Shown one piece after another: positions 7,511 through 15,819 of a stretch of DNA of 64,000 nucleotides. The notes under the pieces are model-generated. The model was not told where the DNA came from. It saw only the letters and a list, made by a program, of their open reading frames with translations, and searched no databases. How positions within the stretch are numbered: position 1 is the stretch's first letter; each line of letters begins with the position of its first letter. The stretch lies in contig JBNKJV010000005.1 of the NCBI GenBank assembly GCA_050291465.1, forward strand, positions 62,001 through 126,000. The letters are read 5' to 3'. Both the position numbers and the translations under genes were made by a program. The stretch comes from CBFDBF01 sp050291465. GTDB taxonomy: Bacteria > Pseudomonadota > Gammaproteobacteria > Chromatiales > Chromatiaceae.

Positions 7511-8779
7511 ATGGCCATTCCGTACCTGCATGCCAGCAGTTATCTTGAGTATCTATTTAAGGAACGCAGCCAGGAAGAGCTTGCCGAGGCGCTGCGGCCG
7601 AAACCGGAAATAGACCCGGCGCCACGTATCCCCCGTGACTATCGTATAAGTCCGAAAACGGTTGAGAAGCGTTGGGCGCTGTTCCCGGAATCGACGGAAG
7701 CCCGCGATATACTGCTGGATCCCCTGACCGCCGAAGACATGGAGGTCTATCAGAAGAATATCGAGAATTTTATCGGCACCGTGAAGGTGCCGGTGGGGAT
7801 CGCCGGTCCTCTGCGGATAAACGGTCTGTTTGCCCAGGGAGACTATTATGTCCCCCTCGCCACCACGGAAGCGGCGCTGGTGGCCTCCTACTGCCGAGGA
7901 GCGCAACTGGTATCCCGTGCCGGAGGTTGCACCACCCTGGTGTTGAGTGAAGCGGTGATGCGTGCACCGGGATTTGCCTTCGCCAATATCCCGGAAGCCG
8001 GTATTTTTGTAGCCTGGGTGGTTACCCAGCTGGACCGGTTTCGGGCGGAGACCGCCAAGACAACCGGCCACGGAGAATTGATCGACATGCAGGTAACCGT
8101 GGAAGGGAACCATGTCTACCTCCGTCTGGATTTTCATACCGGCGACGCCGCCGGACAGAACATGGTGACCATCGCCACCCAGGCGATCTGCGAATATATT
8201 CAGAACAACTCCCCCGTCGCTCCGGCCTATTTTTTTGTCGAGGCGAACATGTCCGGCGACAAGAAGGCGAGTGCGCAGTCCTTCCTTTCGGTGCGTGGCA
8301 AGAAGGTGGCGGCGGAGGTCACGCTGCCGCAAGCGCTGGTTGAGGAACTGCTGCATACCACCCCGGAACGTATGGTGGACTACTGGCGCATGTCGGCCAT
8401 GGGGGGTGTGCTGAGCGGCACCCTCGGGGTGCAGGGCCATTACGCCAACGGCCTTGCCGCGCTCTATATCGCCTGCGGCCAGGATGCGGCCTGCGTATCG
8501 GAATCGGCGGTGGGCGTCACCCGCTTCGAGCTTACCGGTGAGGGTGATCTTTATGCCTCCGTGACCCTGCCGAACCTTATCGTGGGCACCGTCGGCGGAG
8601 GCACCGGGCTGCCCAGCCAGAAGGCCGGGCTTGATCTACTGGGCCTCGCCGGCGACGGCCATTCGCGGGCGTTTGCGGAGGTGGCGGCGGGGATCACTCT
8701 GGCCGGGGAGCTTTCCATTATCGCCGCCCTCTGTTCCGGGCATTTCGCACGCGCCCATCAGCAGCTGGCCCGGGACTGA
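7511..8779 (+). CDS. HMG-CoA reductase (class I-like)
   Basis: 422-residue soluble reductase, by family an NADPH- or NADH-dependent enzyme making mevalonate from 3-hydroxy-3-methylglutaryl-CoA. The catalytic set is complete: Glu120 in PLATTEAALVAS, Lys251 in MSGDKKAS, Asp324 in ACGQDAA and His411 in CSGHFARAH. Other signatures are ENFIGTVKVPVGIAGPL at 85-101, TGDAAGQNMVT at 210-220 and VGTVGGGTGLPSQ near 358-370. No membrane domain. First gene of a seven-gene operon; ATG 7511 has a GAGGA site. No other mevalonate enzyme is encoded nearby, and most gammaproteobacteria make isoprenoids by the MEP route, so the product may be a pathway-specific building block. The true acyl-CoA substrate is unproven. 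Confidence 0.93.
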   Translation: MAIPYLHASSYLEYLFKERSQEELAEALRPKPEIDPAPRIPRDYRISPKTVEKRWALFPESTEARDILLDPLTAEDMEVYQKNIENFIGTVKVPVGIAGPLRINGLFAQGDYYVPLATTEAALVASYCRGAQLVSRAGGCTTLVLSEAVMRAPGFAFANIPEAGIFVAWVVTQLDRFRAETAKTTGHGELIDMQVTVEGNHVYLRLDFHTGDAAGQNMVTIATQAICEYIQNNSPVAPAYFFVEANMSGDKKASAQSFLSVRGKKVAAEVTLPQALVEELLHTTPERMVDYWRMSAMGGVLSGTLGVQGHYANGLAALYIACGQDAACVSESAVGVTRFELTGEGDLYASVTLPNLIVGTVGGGTGLPSQKAGLDLLGLAGDGHSRAFAEVAAGITLAGELSIIAALCSGHFARAHQQLARD

Positions 8780-8785
8780 GGTCTG

Positions 8786-9715
8786 GTGGAAACCGTTTCC
8801 AACCGTTGGTGGATCTACCAGCGCGAGCGCTTCCCGCTGCTGGGGCATGCTCCGCTGGTGGCGGCGTTCAGTTTTTCCGCCGTTGCCTACTCTTCTCTGT
8901 TGCGGGGGGCGGTTACGCTGCCCCTGTTCACGGCGTGGCTGGTGGCCTTTCTTACCTCCCTGGCGTTTTTTATGCAGTTGCGCATCGCCGACGAGTTTAA
9001 GGATTTCGAGGAGGACAGCCGCTACCGCCCTTACCGGCCGGTGCCGCGGGGACTGATCGCACTGCGTGAGCTTGGAATGGTCGGTATTCTGCTGGCTGTC
9101 ATCCAGCTGGCGTTGGCCCTGTGGCTGCATCCGCCCCTGGTTGCGGTGCTCATCGGCACCTGGCTCTACCTGGCATTGATGAGCCATGAGTTTTTTATGC
9201 GCGAGTGGCTCAAGGCGCGGCCCATCACCTATTTATGGACGCACATGCTGATCATGCCCCTGATCGATCTCTATGCCACCGCCTGTGACTGGCTGGTTGC
9301 ATCCGGCAACAGCTCTTTCGGCGACGTTCCGGATGGGTTGTACTGGTTCCTCATCGTCAGCTTCTTCAACGGCATCGTGATAGAGATCGGGCGCAAGATC
9401 CGGGCGCCCCAGGACGAAGAGGAGGGGGTGGAGACCTATACCGTGTTATGGGGCCGGGAGCGGGCGGTCCAGGTATGGCTCGGGGTGCTGCTGGTGACCG
9501 CGTTGAGTGCGGCGGTGGCTGCCTGGCAGATCGATTTCCTGTGGCCGGTGGCCACGGTCCTGCTGTTGTTGCTTTCGGCGGCGGGGATTGCCGGCCGGCA
9601 TTTTCTTCGGAATCTGCAACCCGGCGCCGGCAAGCGCTTTGAGCTTATCGCCGGTGTGTGGACCCTCTGCATGTATCTTTCCCTGGGTGCCGGTCCTCTG
9701 CTCTGGAAAGTGTAG
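8786..9715 (+). CDS. UbiA-family prenyltransferase
   Basis: 309-residue polytopic membrane protein of the UbiA superfamily, which transfers prenyl groups from prenyl diphosphates to an acceptor using Mg2+. The first metal motif is RIADEFKDFEED (Asp69, Asp73, Asp77), followed by YRPYRPVPRGL, characteristic of the family. The second Asp-rich motif is GRKIRAPQDEEEGVETY. About eight hydrophobic helices follow the usual pattern. It starts at GTG 8786, six bases after the reductase stop, and ends six bases before the dikinase gene. The acceptor is unknown; the absence of ubi or men neighbours argues against ubiquinone or menaquinone synthesis. Confidence 0.9.
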   Translation: METVSNRWWIYQRERFPLLGHAPLVAAFSFSAVAYSSLLRGAVTLPLFTAWLVAFLTSLAFFMQLRIADEFKDFEEDSRYRPYRPVPRGLIALRELGMVGILLAVIQLALALWLHPPLVAVLIGTWLYLALMSHEFFMREWLKARPITYLWTHMLIMPLIDLYATACDWLVASGNSSFGDVPDGLYWFLIVSFFNGIVIEIGRKIRAPQDEEEGVETYTVLWGRERAVQVWLGVLLVTALSAAVAAWQIDFLWPVATVLLLLLSAAGIAGRHFLRNLQPGAGKRFELIAGVWTLCMYLSLGAGPLLWKV

Positions 9716-9721
9716 AACCCC

Positions 9722-12391
9722 ATGTCCTATATCCTGAATAACACCGACCCTGTGGACCTGACCCGTTTCGGGGGCAAGGCCGCCGCACTGGGGAATCTGG
9801 CGGCATCGGATCTGCCCATTCCGCCCTGGATCGTCATCGACCCCGAGGCCTTCGAACTGAGTGCCGGCGAGGCGCGATTGCAGGGATTGCGGGACGGCGG
9901 TGACGTCGCGGGGATCCGCTCCCTGCTGGCGGATATCACCCTGCATCCGGATCTGTCGCAGGAGTTGCAGCGGGCGCTGGCGACGCTTTCCCCCAATGGT
10001 GAACGGCTGGCGGTACGTTCTTCGGCGGTGGAGGAGGACGGCGCCGAGCACTCCTTTGCCGGACAGCTGGAGAGTTATCTCTATGTTCCTGTCGCGGAGG
10101 TTGCGGAACGTGTGAGCGATGTCTGGCGTTCGGGATTCAGCGAACGGGTACTGACCTATCGTACGGAGGCCGGGTTGCCGGCCCTTCCCCGGGCGCCGGC
10201 GGTGCTGATCCAGCGCATGGTGGCCGGTGATTGCGCCGGCGTGGCCTTCTCCGCCGACCCGGTCAGCGGACGGCGGGACGTGGCGGTGATCTCGGCGGTA
10301 TACGGCCTGGGAACGGCACTGGTGTCCGGAGATGCGGACGCGGATACCTGGCGCGTGGATCGGGCGGGTAACATCATCGAGCGCACCATCGCGGAGAAGA
10401 ACAGCGCGGACCGTTTCGACCCCGCCGCGCCGGATTATCTGGGTAAGGAACAGCTGGAGGGCGATAAAAAACGCCAACCCGTTCTTTCCGACACGGATGT
10501 TCTGCGCGTCTCCGAACTGGCTCTGGATGCCGCCCGCTGTTTCGGAAAACCGCAGGATATCGAGTGGGCTATAGAGGATGGGGAGTTGTTCCTGTTGCAG
10601 TCCCGTCCCATTACCGCTTTGCACTCCCGACCAGATCCGTCCGGCGAACGTAATCTCTGGGACAACAGCAATATCGCCGAGAGTTACGGCGGCATTACCA
10701 CGCCCCTCACCTTCAGTTTCGCCCGTCGCGCCTATGAATCCGTTTACCGGGAATTCTGCCGCATCCTGCGTGTGCCGGAAGCGGTCATCGCGGCCAACGA
10801 TACCACCTTCCGCCGTATGCTCGGTCTCATCAGGGGGCGGGTCTATTACAACCTGCTCTCCTGGTATCGGGTGCTGGCCCTGCTGCCCGGCTTTACCGTG
10901 AACAGACGGTTCATGGAGCAGATGATGGGGGTGAAGGAGGGGCTGCCGGAAGAGATCGTCCGGGAGTTGTCCGGTGGAAAGGCCGATCGTTTGCGGGACG
11001 CGTTTCGGCTGGGCGGGAGTATGGCCGGACTGGTGTTTAACCATTTTCTGCTGCCGCGCAAGATCGAACGGTTCTACCGGCGCCTGAACAATGCCCTCGA
11101 TCCGCGGGTGGAGTTGACCGCTTTGGATGCCGGCCGCCTCGCCGCCCATTATCATGATCTGGAAAGCAGGTTGTTGACCCGTTGGGACGCGCCGCTGATT
11201 AACGATTTCTTCGCCATGATCTTCTACGGCGTGTTGCGCGGGCTCAGTAGCAAGTGGTGTCGGGATCGGGAAGAGAGTCTGCAGAACGATCTGTTGGCGG
11301 GCGAGGGCGGCATGATCAGCGCCGAACCGGCGCGGCGTGTGCGGGAGATGGCGGAGATGATCCGGGATGATTCCGCGTTCAGCCGACTGCTGACCGAGGG
11401 CGGTCTGGAAGAGATCCTGCAGGCCGTTCCGGGGAACAGGGGGTTTGCGGACGCCTATATCGCCTATCTTGATAAGTTCGGGGACCGCTGTCTGGACGAA
11501 CTCAAGCTCGAGAGCTCCACCCTGCACGATGATCCGCTGTTGCTGTTGCGTTCTATCGGCCAGTTCGCCCGTCGTTTGCGTGAGCAGGGTGGTGCCGGAG
11601 GGGCGTCGGTGGAGGCCGGGATACGCGCCGATGCCGAGGCGCGGGTGGCGGCGGCGCTGGCGGGGCATCCGTTCCGGCGTCTGGTCTATCGCTGGGTACT
11701 GAAGCACACCCGGGCGCGGGTGCGGGACCGGGAGAATCTGCGCTTCGAGCGCACCCGTGTGTTCGGCCGGGTGCGGCGGGTGTTCGTGGAACTGGGGAAA
11801 CGGTTGTACGCCGAGGGTCTGCTCGATCACCCCCGGGACATCTTTTATATAGAGGTGGAGGAGGCCGTCGGCTTCGTGGAGGGCACCGCCAGCAGCACCG
11901 ATCTCAGGGGACTGGTCAGGCTGCGCCGGGCGGAGTTCGCGCGCTTCGAGGAGATGGACCCCCCGGCGGACCGGTTCGAGACCTTCGGTATGGTGTATCA
12001 GGGCAACAGCTTTGTTTCCCCGGAGCAGGTGCCGGAGGTGGCGGAGGGGGATCTGAAGGGCATCGGTTGCTGTCCCGGGGTGGTGCGCGGGCCGGTGCGC
12101 ATCATCAGCGATCCACGCCACGCCGTCTTGAATGCCGGCGAGATCCTGGTGGCGGAGCGCACCGATCCGGGGTGGATCATGCTGTTTCCGGCGGCCGCGG
12201 GTATTCTGGTGGAGCGGGGCAGTCTGCTTTCCCATTCCGCTATCGTCGCCCGGGAGATGGGTATCCCGGCGGTGGTGGCGGTCACCGGTATCACCCGCGC
12301 CCTCACTGACGGGGAGTGGGTGGAATTTAACGGCAGCAGCGGCATCATCCGCCGCATCGATCCCGAAGTGGAGCCCGGCGATGAGCAGTGA
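9722..12391 (+). CDS. Rifampin-phosphotransferase-like PEP/pyruvate dikinase
   Basis: 889-residue enzyme with the three-part order of the dikinase family: an N-terminal ATP-grasp (FGGKAAALGNL near 16-26, VRSSAVEEDG near 98-107, LLQSRPIT near 290), a long central region of about 480 residues without PEP synthase motifs, and a C-terminal phosphohistidine domain with His838 in RGSLLSHSAIVAREMGIPAV. In rifampin phosphotransferase this order moves the beta-phosphate of ATP to a small-molecule hydroxyl. The missing PEP/pyruvate barrel suggests a small-molecule phosphotransferase and not a PEP synthase. It overlaps the next gene by 11 bases. Substrate unknown; a pathway intermediate carrying a hydroxyl is a natural guess. 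Confidence 0.88.
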   Translation: MSYILNNTDPVDLTRFGGKAAALGNLAASDLPIPPWIVIDPEAFELSAGEARLQGLRDGGDVAGIRSLLADITLHPDLSQELQRALATLSPNGERLAVRSSAVEEDGAEHSFAGQLESYLYVPVAEVAERVSDVWRSGFSERVLTYRTEAGLPALPRAPAVLIQRMVAGDCAGVAFSADPVSGRRDVAVISAVYGLGTALVSGDADADTWRVDRAGNIIERTIAEKNSADRFDPAAPDYLGKEQLEGDKKRQPVLSDTDVLRVSELALDAARCFGKPQDIEWAIEDGELFLLQSRPITALHSRPDPSGERNLWDNSNIAESYGGITTPLTFSFARRAYESVYREFCRILRVPEAVIAANDTTFRRMLGLIRGRVYYNLLSWYRVLALLPGFTVNRRFMEQMMGVKEGLPEEIVRELSGGKADRLRDAFRLGGSMAGLVFNHFLLPRKIERFYRRLNNALDPRVELTALDAGRLAAHYHDLESRLLTRWDAPLINDFFAMIFYGVLRGLSSKWCRDREESLQNDLLAGEGGMISAEPARRVREMAEMIRDDSAFSRLLTEGGLEEILQAVPGNRGFADAYIAYLDKFGDRCLDELKLESSTLHDDPLLLLRSIGQFARRLREQGGAGGASVEAGIRADAEARVAAALAGHPFRRLVYRWVLKHTRARVRDRENLRFERTRVFGRVRRVFVELGKRLYAEGLLDHPRDIFYIEVEEAVGFVEGTASSTDLRGLVRLRRAEFARFEEMDPPADRFETFGMVYQGNSFVSPEQVPEVAEGDLKGIGCCPGVVRGPVRIISDPRHAVLNAGEILVAERTDPGWIMLFPAAAGILVERGSLLSHSAIVAREMGIPAVVAVTGITRALTDGEWVEFNGSSGIIRRIDPEVEPGDEQ

Positions 12392-13478
12392 GGTGGCCGG
12401 CCGGGCGGATTTTTCCCGCATCCGATATGCCCAGTGCTGGGAGGATGCGGATATCCTGGTGGAGGCACTGAACGTCGCCCGGGGCGGGCGCTGTCTCTCC
12501 ATCTCATCCGCCGGAGACAATGCATTGGCGTTGCTGGGGGCGGGGGCGGAACGGGTGGTGGCCCTGGATATGAACCCGGCCCAGCTCGCCTGTCTGGCGT
12601 TGCGCGTGGCGGCCTATCGCGAACTCTCCCACGGGGAGCTGCTGGAGCTGATGGGTTCCCGTCCCAGCGGCCGTCGTCTTGATCTGTATCGACGTTGCCG
12701 TTCGCAACTGGATTCGGATACGCGCACCTTCTGGGATAACCACAGTAATGAGATCGCCGCCGGTATCGGCGGGGCCGGGAAGTTTGAACGCTACTTCGCG
12801 TTCTTTCGCAGGCGCATCATGCCACTGGTGCATGACAAGGCGGTTGTCGCAAAGCTGTTACGCGGCGGTGATCGTGCGGCACGGGAGGTTTTTTATGAGC
12901 AGCATTGGGACACCTGGCGCTGGCGCTTGCTGTTCAAGCTGTTTTTTTCCCGTTTCGTAATGGGCAGGATGGGGCGTGATCCGAGTTTCTTCCGTTATGT
13001 GGAGGGCAGTGTGGCCGAACATATACTGAAGCACACCCGCTATGCCCTGACCGAACTGGATCCCGCCGACAATCCCTATCTGCACTGGATCCTGACCGGC
13101 ACTCACGGGGCGGCTTTACCTTACGCCCTGCGTGAGGATCGTTTCGAAATCATTCGTGAACGTCTCGATCGCATCGAGTGGCATCCGCTTTCCATCGAGA
13201 GCTATATAGGGCGTCATCCGAGGGCGCGATTCGACGCCTTTAATCTCAGCGATATCTTTGAATACATGTCGGAGCAAAACTACAACATACTGCTGCGGCA
13301 GCTGCTTACCGCCGCCGATCCCGGAGCCCGTCTCGCCTATTGGAATATGCTCGCGCCTCGCAAGCGTCCGCCGAGCCTGTCCGATCGCATCGGATCCCTG
13401 GATGATCTCGCCGCCGGTCTTTATGCTAGGGATAAGGCGTTCTTCTACCGGGATTTCATTGTGGAGGAGGTGCTGTGA
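12381..13478 (+). CDS. DUF3419 / BtaA-like 3-amino-3-carboxypropyl transferase
   Basis: 365-residue SAM-dependent protein of the DUF3419 family, whose known member BtaA attaches the homoserine moiety of SAM to diacylglycerol in betaine-lipid synthesis. Family features: RYAQCWEDADILVEAL near the start, the SAM-binding segment SISSAGDNALALLGAG and VVALDMNPAQLACL, and FNLSDIFEYMSEQN near residue 290. I chose ATG 12381, which overlaps the dikinase stop, because the conserved RIRYAQCWED begins directly after it. No BtaB-type N-methyltransferase is next to it, so the product is probably not the ordinary betaine lipid. The acceptor may be the lipid or prenyl product of this operon. Confidence 0.87.
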   Translation: MSSEVAGRADFSRIRYAQCWEDADILVEALNVARGGRCLSISSAGDNALALLGAGAERVVALDMNPAQLACLALRVAAYRELSHGELLELMGSRPSGRRLDLYRRCRSQLDSDTRTFWDNHSNEIAAGIGGAGKFERYFAFFRRRIMPLVHDKAVVAKLLRGGDRAAREVFYEQHWDTWRWRLLFKLFFSRFVMGRMGRDPSFFRYVEGSVAEHILKHTRYALTELDPADNPYLHWILTGTHGAALPYALREDRFEIIRERLDRIEWHPLSIESYIGRHPRARFDAFNLSDIFEYMSEQNYNILLRQLLTAADPGARLAYWNMLAPRKRPPSLSDRIGSLDDLAAGLYARDKAFFYRDFIVEEVL

Positions 13479-14824
13479 ACCCCTGGCTCGGCATCCTGTC
13501 GGTTCTGGCGGCACTGGGGATCCTGTTTCTTTTTCTGCATCTGCTGGGAAGGTTCGTTGTGCTGCATCCGGAGGTGCGCCGCAAGTTGCTGCACGTGTTG
13601 ATGGGGTTGGTGACCGCCGGCTTTCCCTGGTTGTTCCAACAGGTCTGGCCGGTGTTGGTACTGGCCGCCGCCAGCTTTTCGGTTCTCGTCCTGGTGCGCA
13701 GTGATATGTCTCTGGTCCGGCCCTTCCGTGGGATTCTTCATGGTGTGGAACGCCCGTCCTGGGGAGAGCTGCTGTTTCCTTTGTCCGTGGCCCTGGTGTT
13801 CGTGCTCGCCCAGGGTGATCCGTTGTTCTACAGCGTGCCGATCCTGATTCTGGCACTGGCGGATGCGGTGGCCGCCCTCATCGGTGTCTACTACGGTCAG
13901 ACCCAGTTCAAGACCCTCGAGGGGAGTAAATCCATCGAGGGTTCGGTGGCCTTTTTCATCGTGACCTTCTTTTGCGTGCATGTGGCGGTGTTGCTGTTTA
14001 CCGACATAGGCCGGCCGGAATCTCTGTTGATCGGCGTGCTCATGGGCATCATCGTGATGATGTTCGAGGCGGTGGCCTGGCGCGGACTGGATAACCTGTT
14101 CATTCCGGTTGCGAGTTACGCCCTGTTGAAGAGTTATCAGGATCTGGACGCGGGCGCCCTTGCGGTGCGTTTGCTGTCCATTGTTCTGCTCGGACTGTTT
14201 TTTATGTTCTGGCGCCGCCGCAGTACCCTGGACGGCAGCGCACTGATCGGCGCCGGTCTGGTGGCCTACGGGGCCTGGGCCATCGGCGGTCCGTACTGGT
14301 TGCTGGTGCCGGTATCGGTGTTCGTTATCGGAACCGTGCTCGCCCAGCGTATGCCGCCGGAAAAACGGCAAAAGATACATACGGTTTATGCGCTGCTGAG
14401 CATCATCGCCCCCGGTTTCATCTGGTTGATCCTGAGCCGCAACAGCGACTCCGCGGCACTGTTGTTTGCCTACGCCGTGGCCTTCGCCGCCCACCTGACC
14501 ATGATGGGGGTTTCCCGCGCCCATTCCGGTCGCCCCCGACTTCCGGTGCAGGGGATCGTCCCGGCGGTATTTCAGGGGCTGGTGGTGGTGCTGCTGCCGT
14601 TTCTGCTGATGTGGGGCCCCGATCTGCGGCTGCTCGCGGTGGTTCTGCTGGGAGGTATCGCCCTGACCCTGACCGGTCTAGTGTTTCTGCGGTTGCAGCC
14701 CGCCCTGGACAACTGCCCGGGTACCCCGGAGCGCTGGACCCGTCAGGCACTGATCGCCGGAGGCTTTTCCGCCCTTGCCTGGCTGTCCGTGAGTATGTCC
14801 GATATGGGGGTACTGACGGGATGA
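13475..14824 (+). CDS. Phytol/dolichol kinase-like membrane protein
   Basis: 449-residue polytopic protein of the phosphatidate cytidylyltransferase / dolichol kinase / phytol kinase superfamily. Signatures are EVRRKLLHVLMGLV (33-46) and ILALADAVAALIGVYYGQ (125-142) followed by TLEGSKSIEGSVAFF. Known relatives use CTP to phosphorylate prenyl alcohols. The C-terminal half adds about six more hydrophobic helices, making it twice the length of a simple phytol kinase. It starts at GTG 13475 in a GTGA overlap with the previous stop, preceded by GGAGGAGG. It could supply a prenyl phosphate to the UbiA protein of the same operon; that link is inferred. Confidence 0.82.
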   Translation: MNPWLGILSVLAALGILFLFLHLLGRFVVLHPEVRRKLLHVLMGLVTAGFPWLFQQVWPVLVLAAASFSVLVLVRSDMSLVRPFRGILHGVERPSWGELLFPLSVALVFVLAQGDPLFYSVPILILALADAVAALIGVYYGQTQFKTLEGSKSIEGSVAFFIVTFFCVHVAVLLFTDIGRPESLLIGVLMGIIVMMFEAVAWRGLDNLFIPVASYALLKSYQDLDAGALAVRLLSIVLLGLFFMFWRRRSTLDGSALIGAGLVAYGAWAIGGPYWLLVPVSVFVIGTVLAQRMPPEKRQKIHTVYALLSIIAPGFIWLILSRNSDSAALLFAYAVAFAAHLTMMGVSRAHSGRPRLPVQGIVPAVFQGLVVVLLPFLLMWGPDLRLLAVVLLGGIALTLTGLVFLRLQPALDNCPGTPERWTRQALIAGGFSALAWLSVSMSDMGVLTG

Positions 14825-15819
14825 GGATTATTGAAGTCCCGCCGGATGTAACCGCTGGCCGTTACCCCTCTTCCACGGGGCTGCCTGAGTTCGACGCCGG
14901 TCTACTTCATCGGCAGCGGGTGGATACGCACCTTCTGGCGGATAACGACGACGAGGTTGTCGCGCGGGCATCCCTCTGGTGGAGGGACGTGCCTTCCGTT
15001 GCGGGTGAGCGGCTGGGGGTCATCGGTCATTTTGATGCAACGGATAGGGACGCGGCGGCACTGTTGTTATCCCGCTCGCTGGAACGATTACGGGAAGAGG
15101 GCCGTACCCTGGCGGTGGGACCCATGGACGGCAACACCTGGCGGCGGTATCGCTTTGTGACCGATCCCGGGGAGGCGCCGCCCTTCTTCCTGGAGCCGGA
15201 TAACCCGGAGGCCTATCCCGGCTACTTTACCCACGCCGGCTTCGAACCCATGGCGCACTATACTTCGGCGCGGGTGACGGATCTGAGCATTCGCGATGAA
15301 CGCATCCCCGGCGCGATCGAACGTTTGCGCAAAGCCGATGTTTATTGGCGTCCCCTGGATATAAACCGTTTCGAGGAGGAGCTTCAGGCCATATATCGTC
15401 TGTCAGTGCGCAGTTTTACCGGGAACTTTTTGTATACCCCCATCGCGGAACAGGAGTTCCTTGCACAATACCGGATGATCGAGCCCTATGTGCAACCGGA
15501 TCTGATCCTGATGGCGGAACTGGATGGGGAACTTGTGGGTTATCTGTTTGCCATACCGGATCTCAATCAGGCGCAGCGTGGTGAGGTAATCGATACCTAT
15601 ATAATAAAGACCGTCGCCGTTCTGCCCGGTCGCCGCAGTTTGGGACTCGGCGGCGTGCTGGTAGCGGAGAGTCAGCGCATCGCCCGCGAGCGGGGTTACC
15701 GCTGCGCCATCCATGCGCTCATGCATGAGAGCAACAGCTCCCGGAATATCTCCGCCCGTTACGCCCGGACCATGCGTCGCTATACCCTGTATCAGAAGCG
15801 GTTGGGACCGAAACCATGA
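14821..15819 (+). CDS. GNAT-family acyltransferase
   Basis: 332-residue protein with a C-terminal GNAT domain: the beta-strand LILMAELDGELVGYLFAIPD, then the acyl-CoA pyrophosphate loop VAVLPGRRSLGLGG and a family-typical ending HALMHESNSSRNISARY. The first 170 residues form a less familiar region (perhaps a degenerate second GNAT fold) with GHFDATDRDAAALLL and AVGPMDGNTWRRYRF. The start ATG 14821 overlaps the preceding stop and the stop overlaps the next start, so it is translationally coupled on both sides. It probably acylates an amine made in this pathway, for instance the aminocarboxypropyl group added by the BtaA-like enzyme; this is inference. Confidence 0.82.
   Translation: MRIIEVPPDVTAGRYPSSTGLPEFDAGLLHRQRVDTHLLADNDDEVVARASLWWRDVPSVAGERLGVIGHFDATDRDAAALLLSRSLERLREEGRTLAVGPMDGNTWRRYRFVTDPGEAPPFFLEPDNPEAYPGYFTHAGFEPMAHYTSARVTDLSIRDERIPGAIERLRKADVYWRPLDINRFEEELQAIYRLSVRSFTGNFLYTPIAEQEFLAQYRMIEPYVQPDLILMAELDGELVGYLFAIPDLNQAQRGEVIDTYIIKTVAVLPGRRSLGLGGVLVAESQRIARERGYRCAIHALMHESNSSRNISARYARTMRRYTLYQKRLGPKP

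Noticed and set aside
9446..12520. 1024-codon open frame on the minus strand, antisense to the dikinase and UbiA genes
   Set aside because: The plus strand has clear family motifs throughout. Long antisense frames are expected in GC-rich coding DNA; the product here is low-complexity (many Arg, Pro, His, Gln) with no domain.
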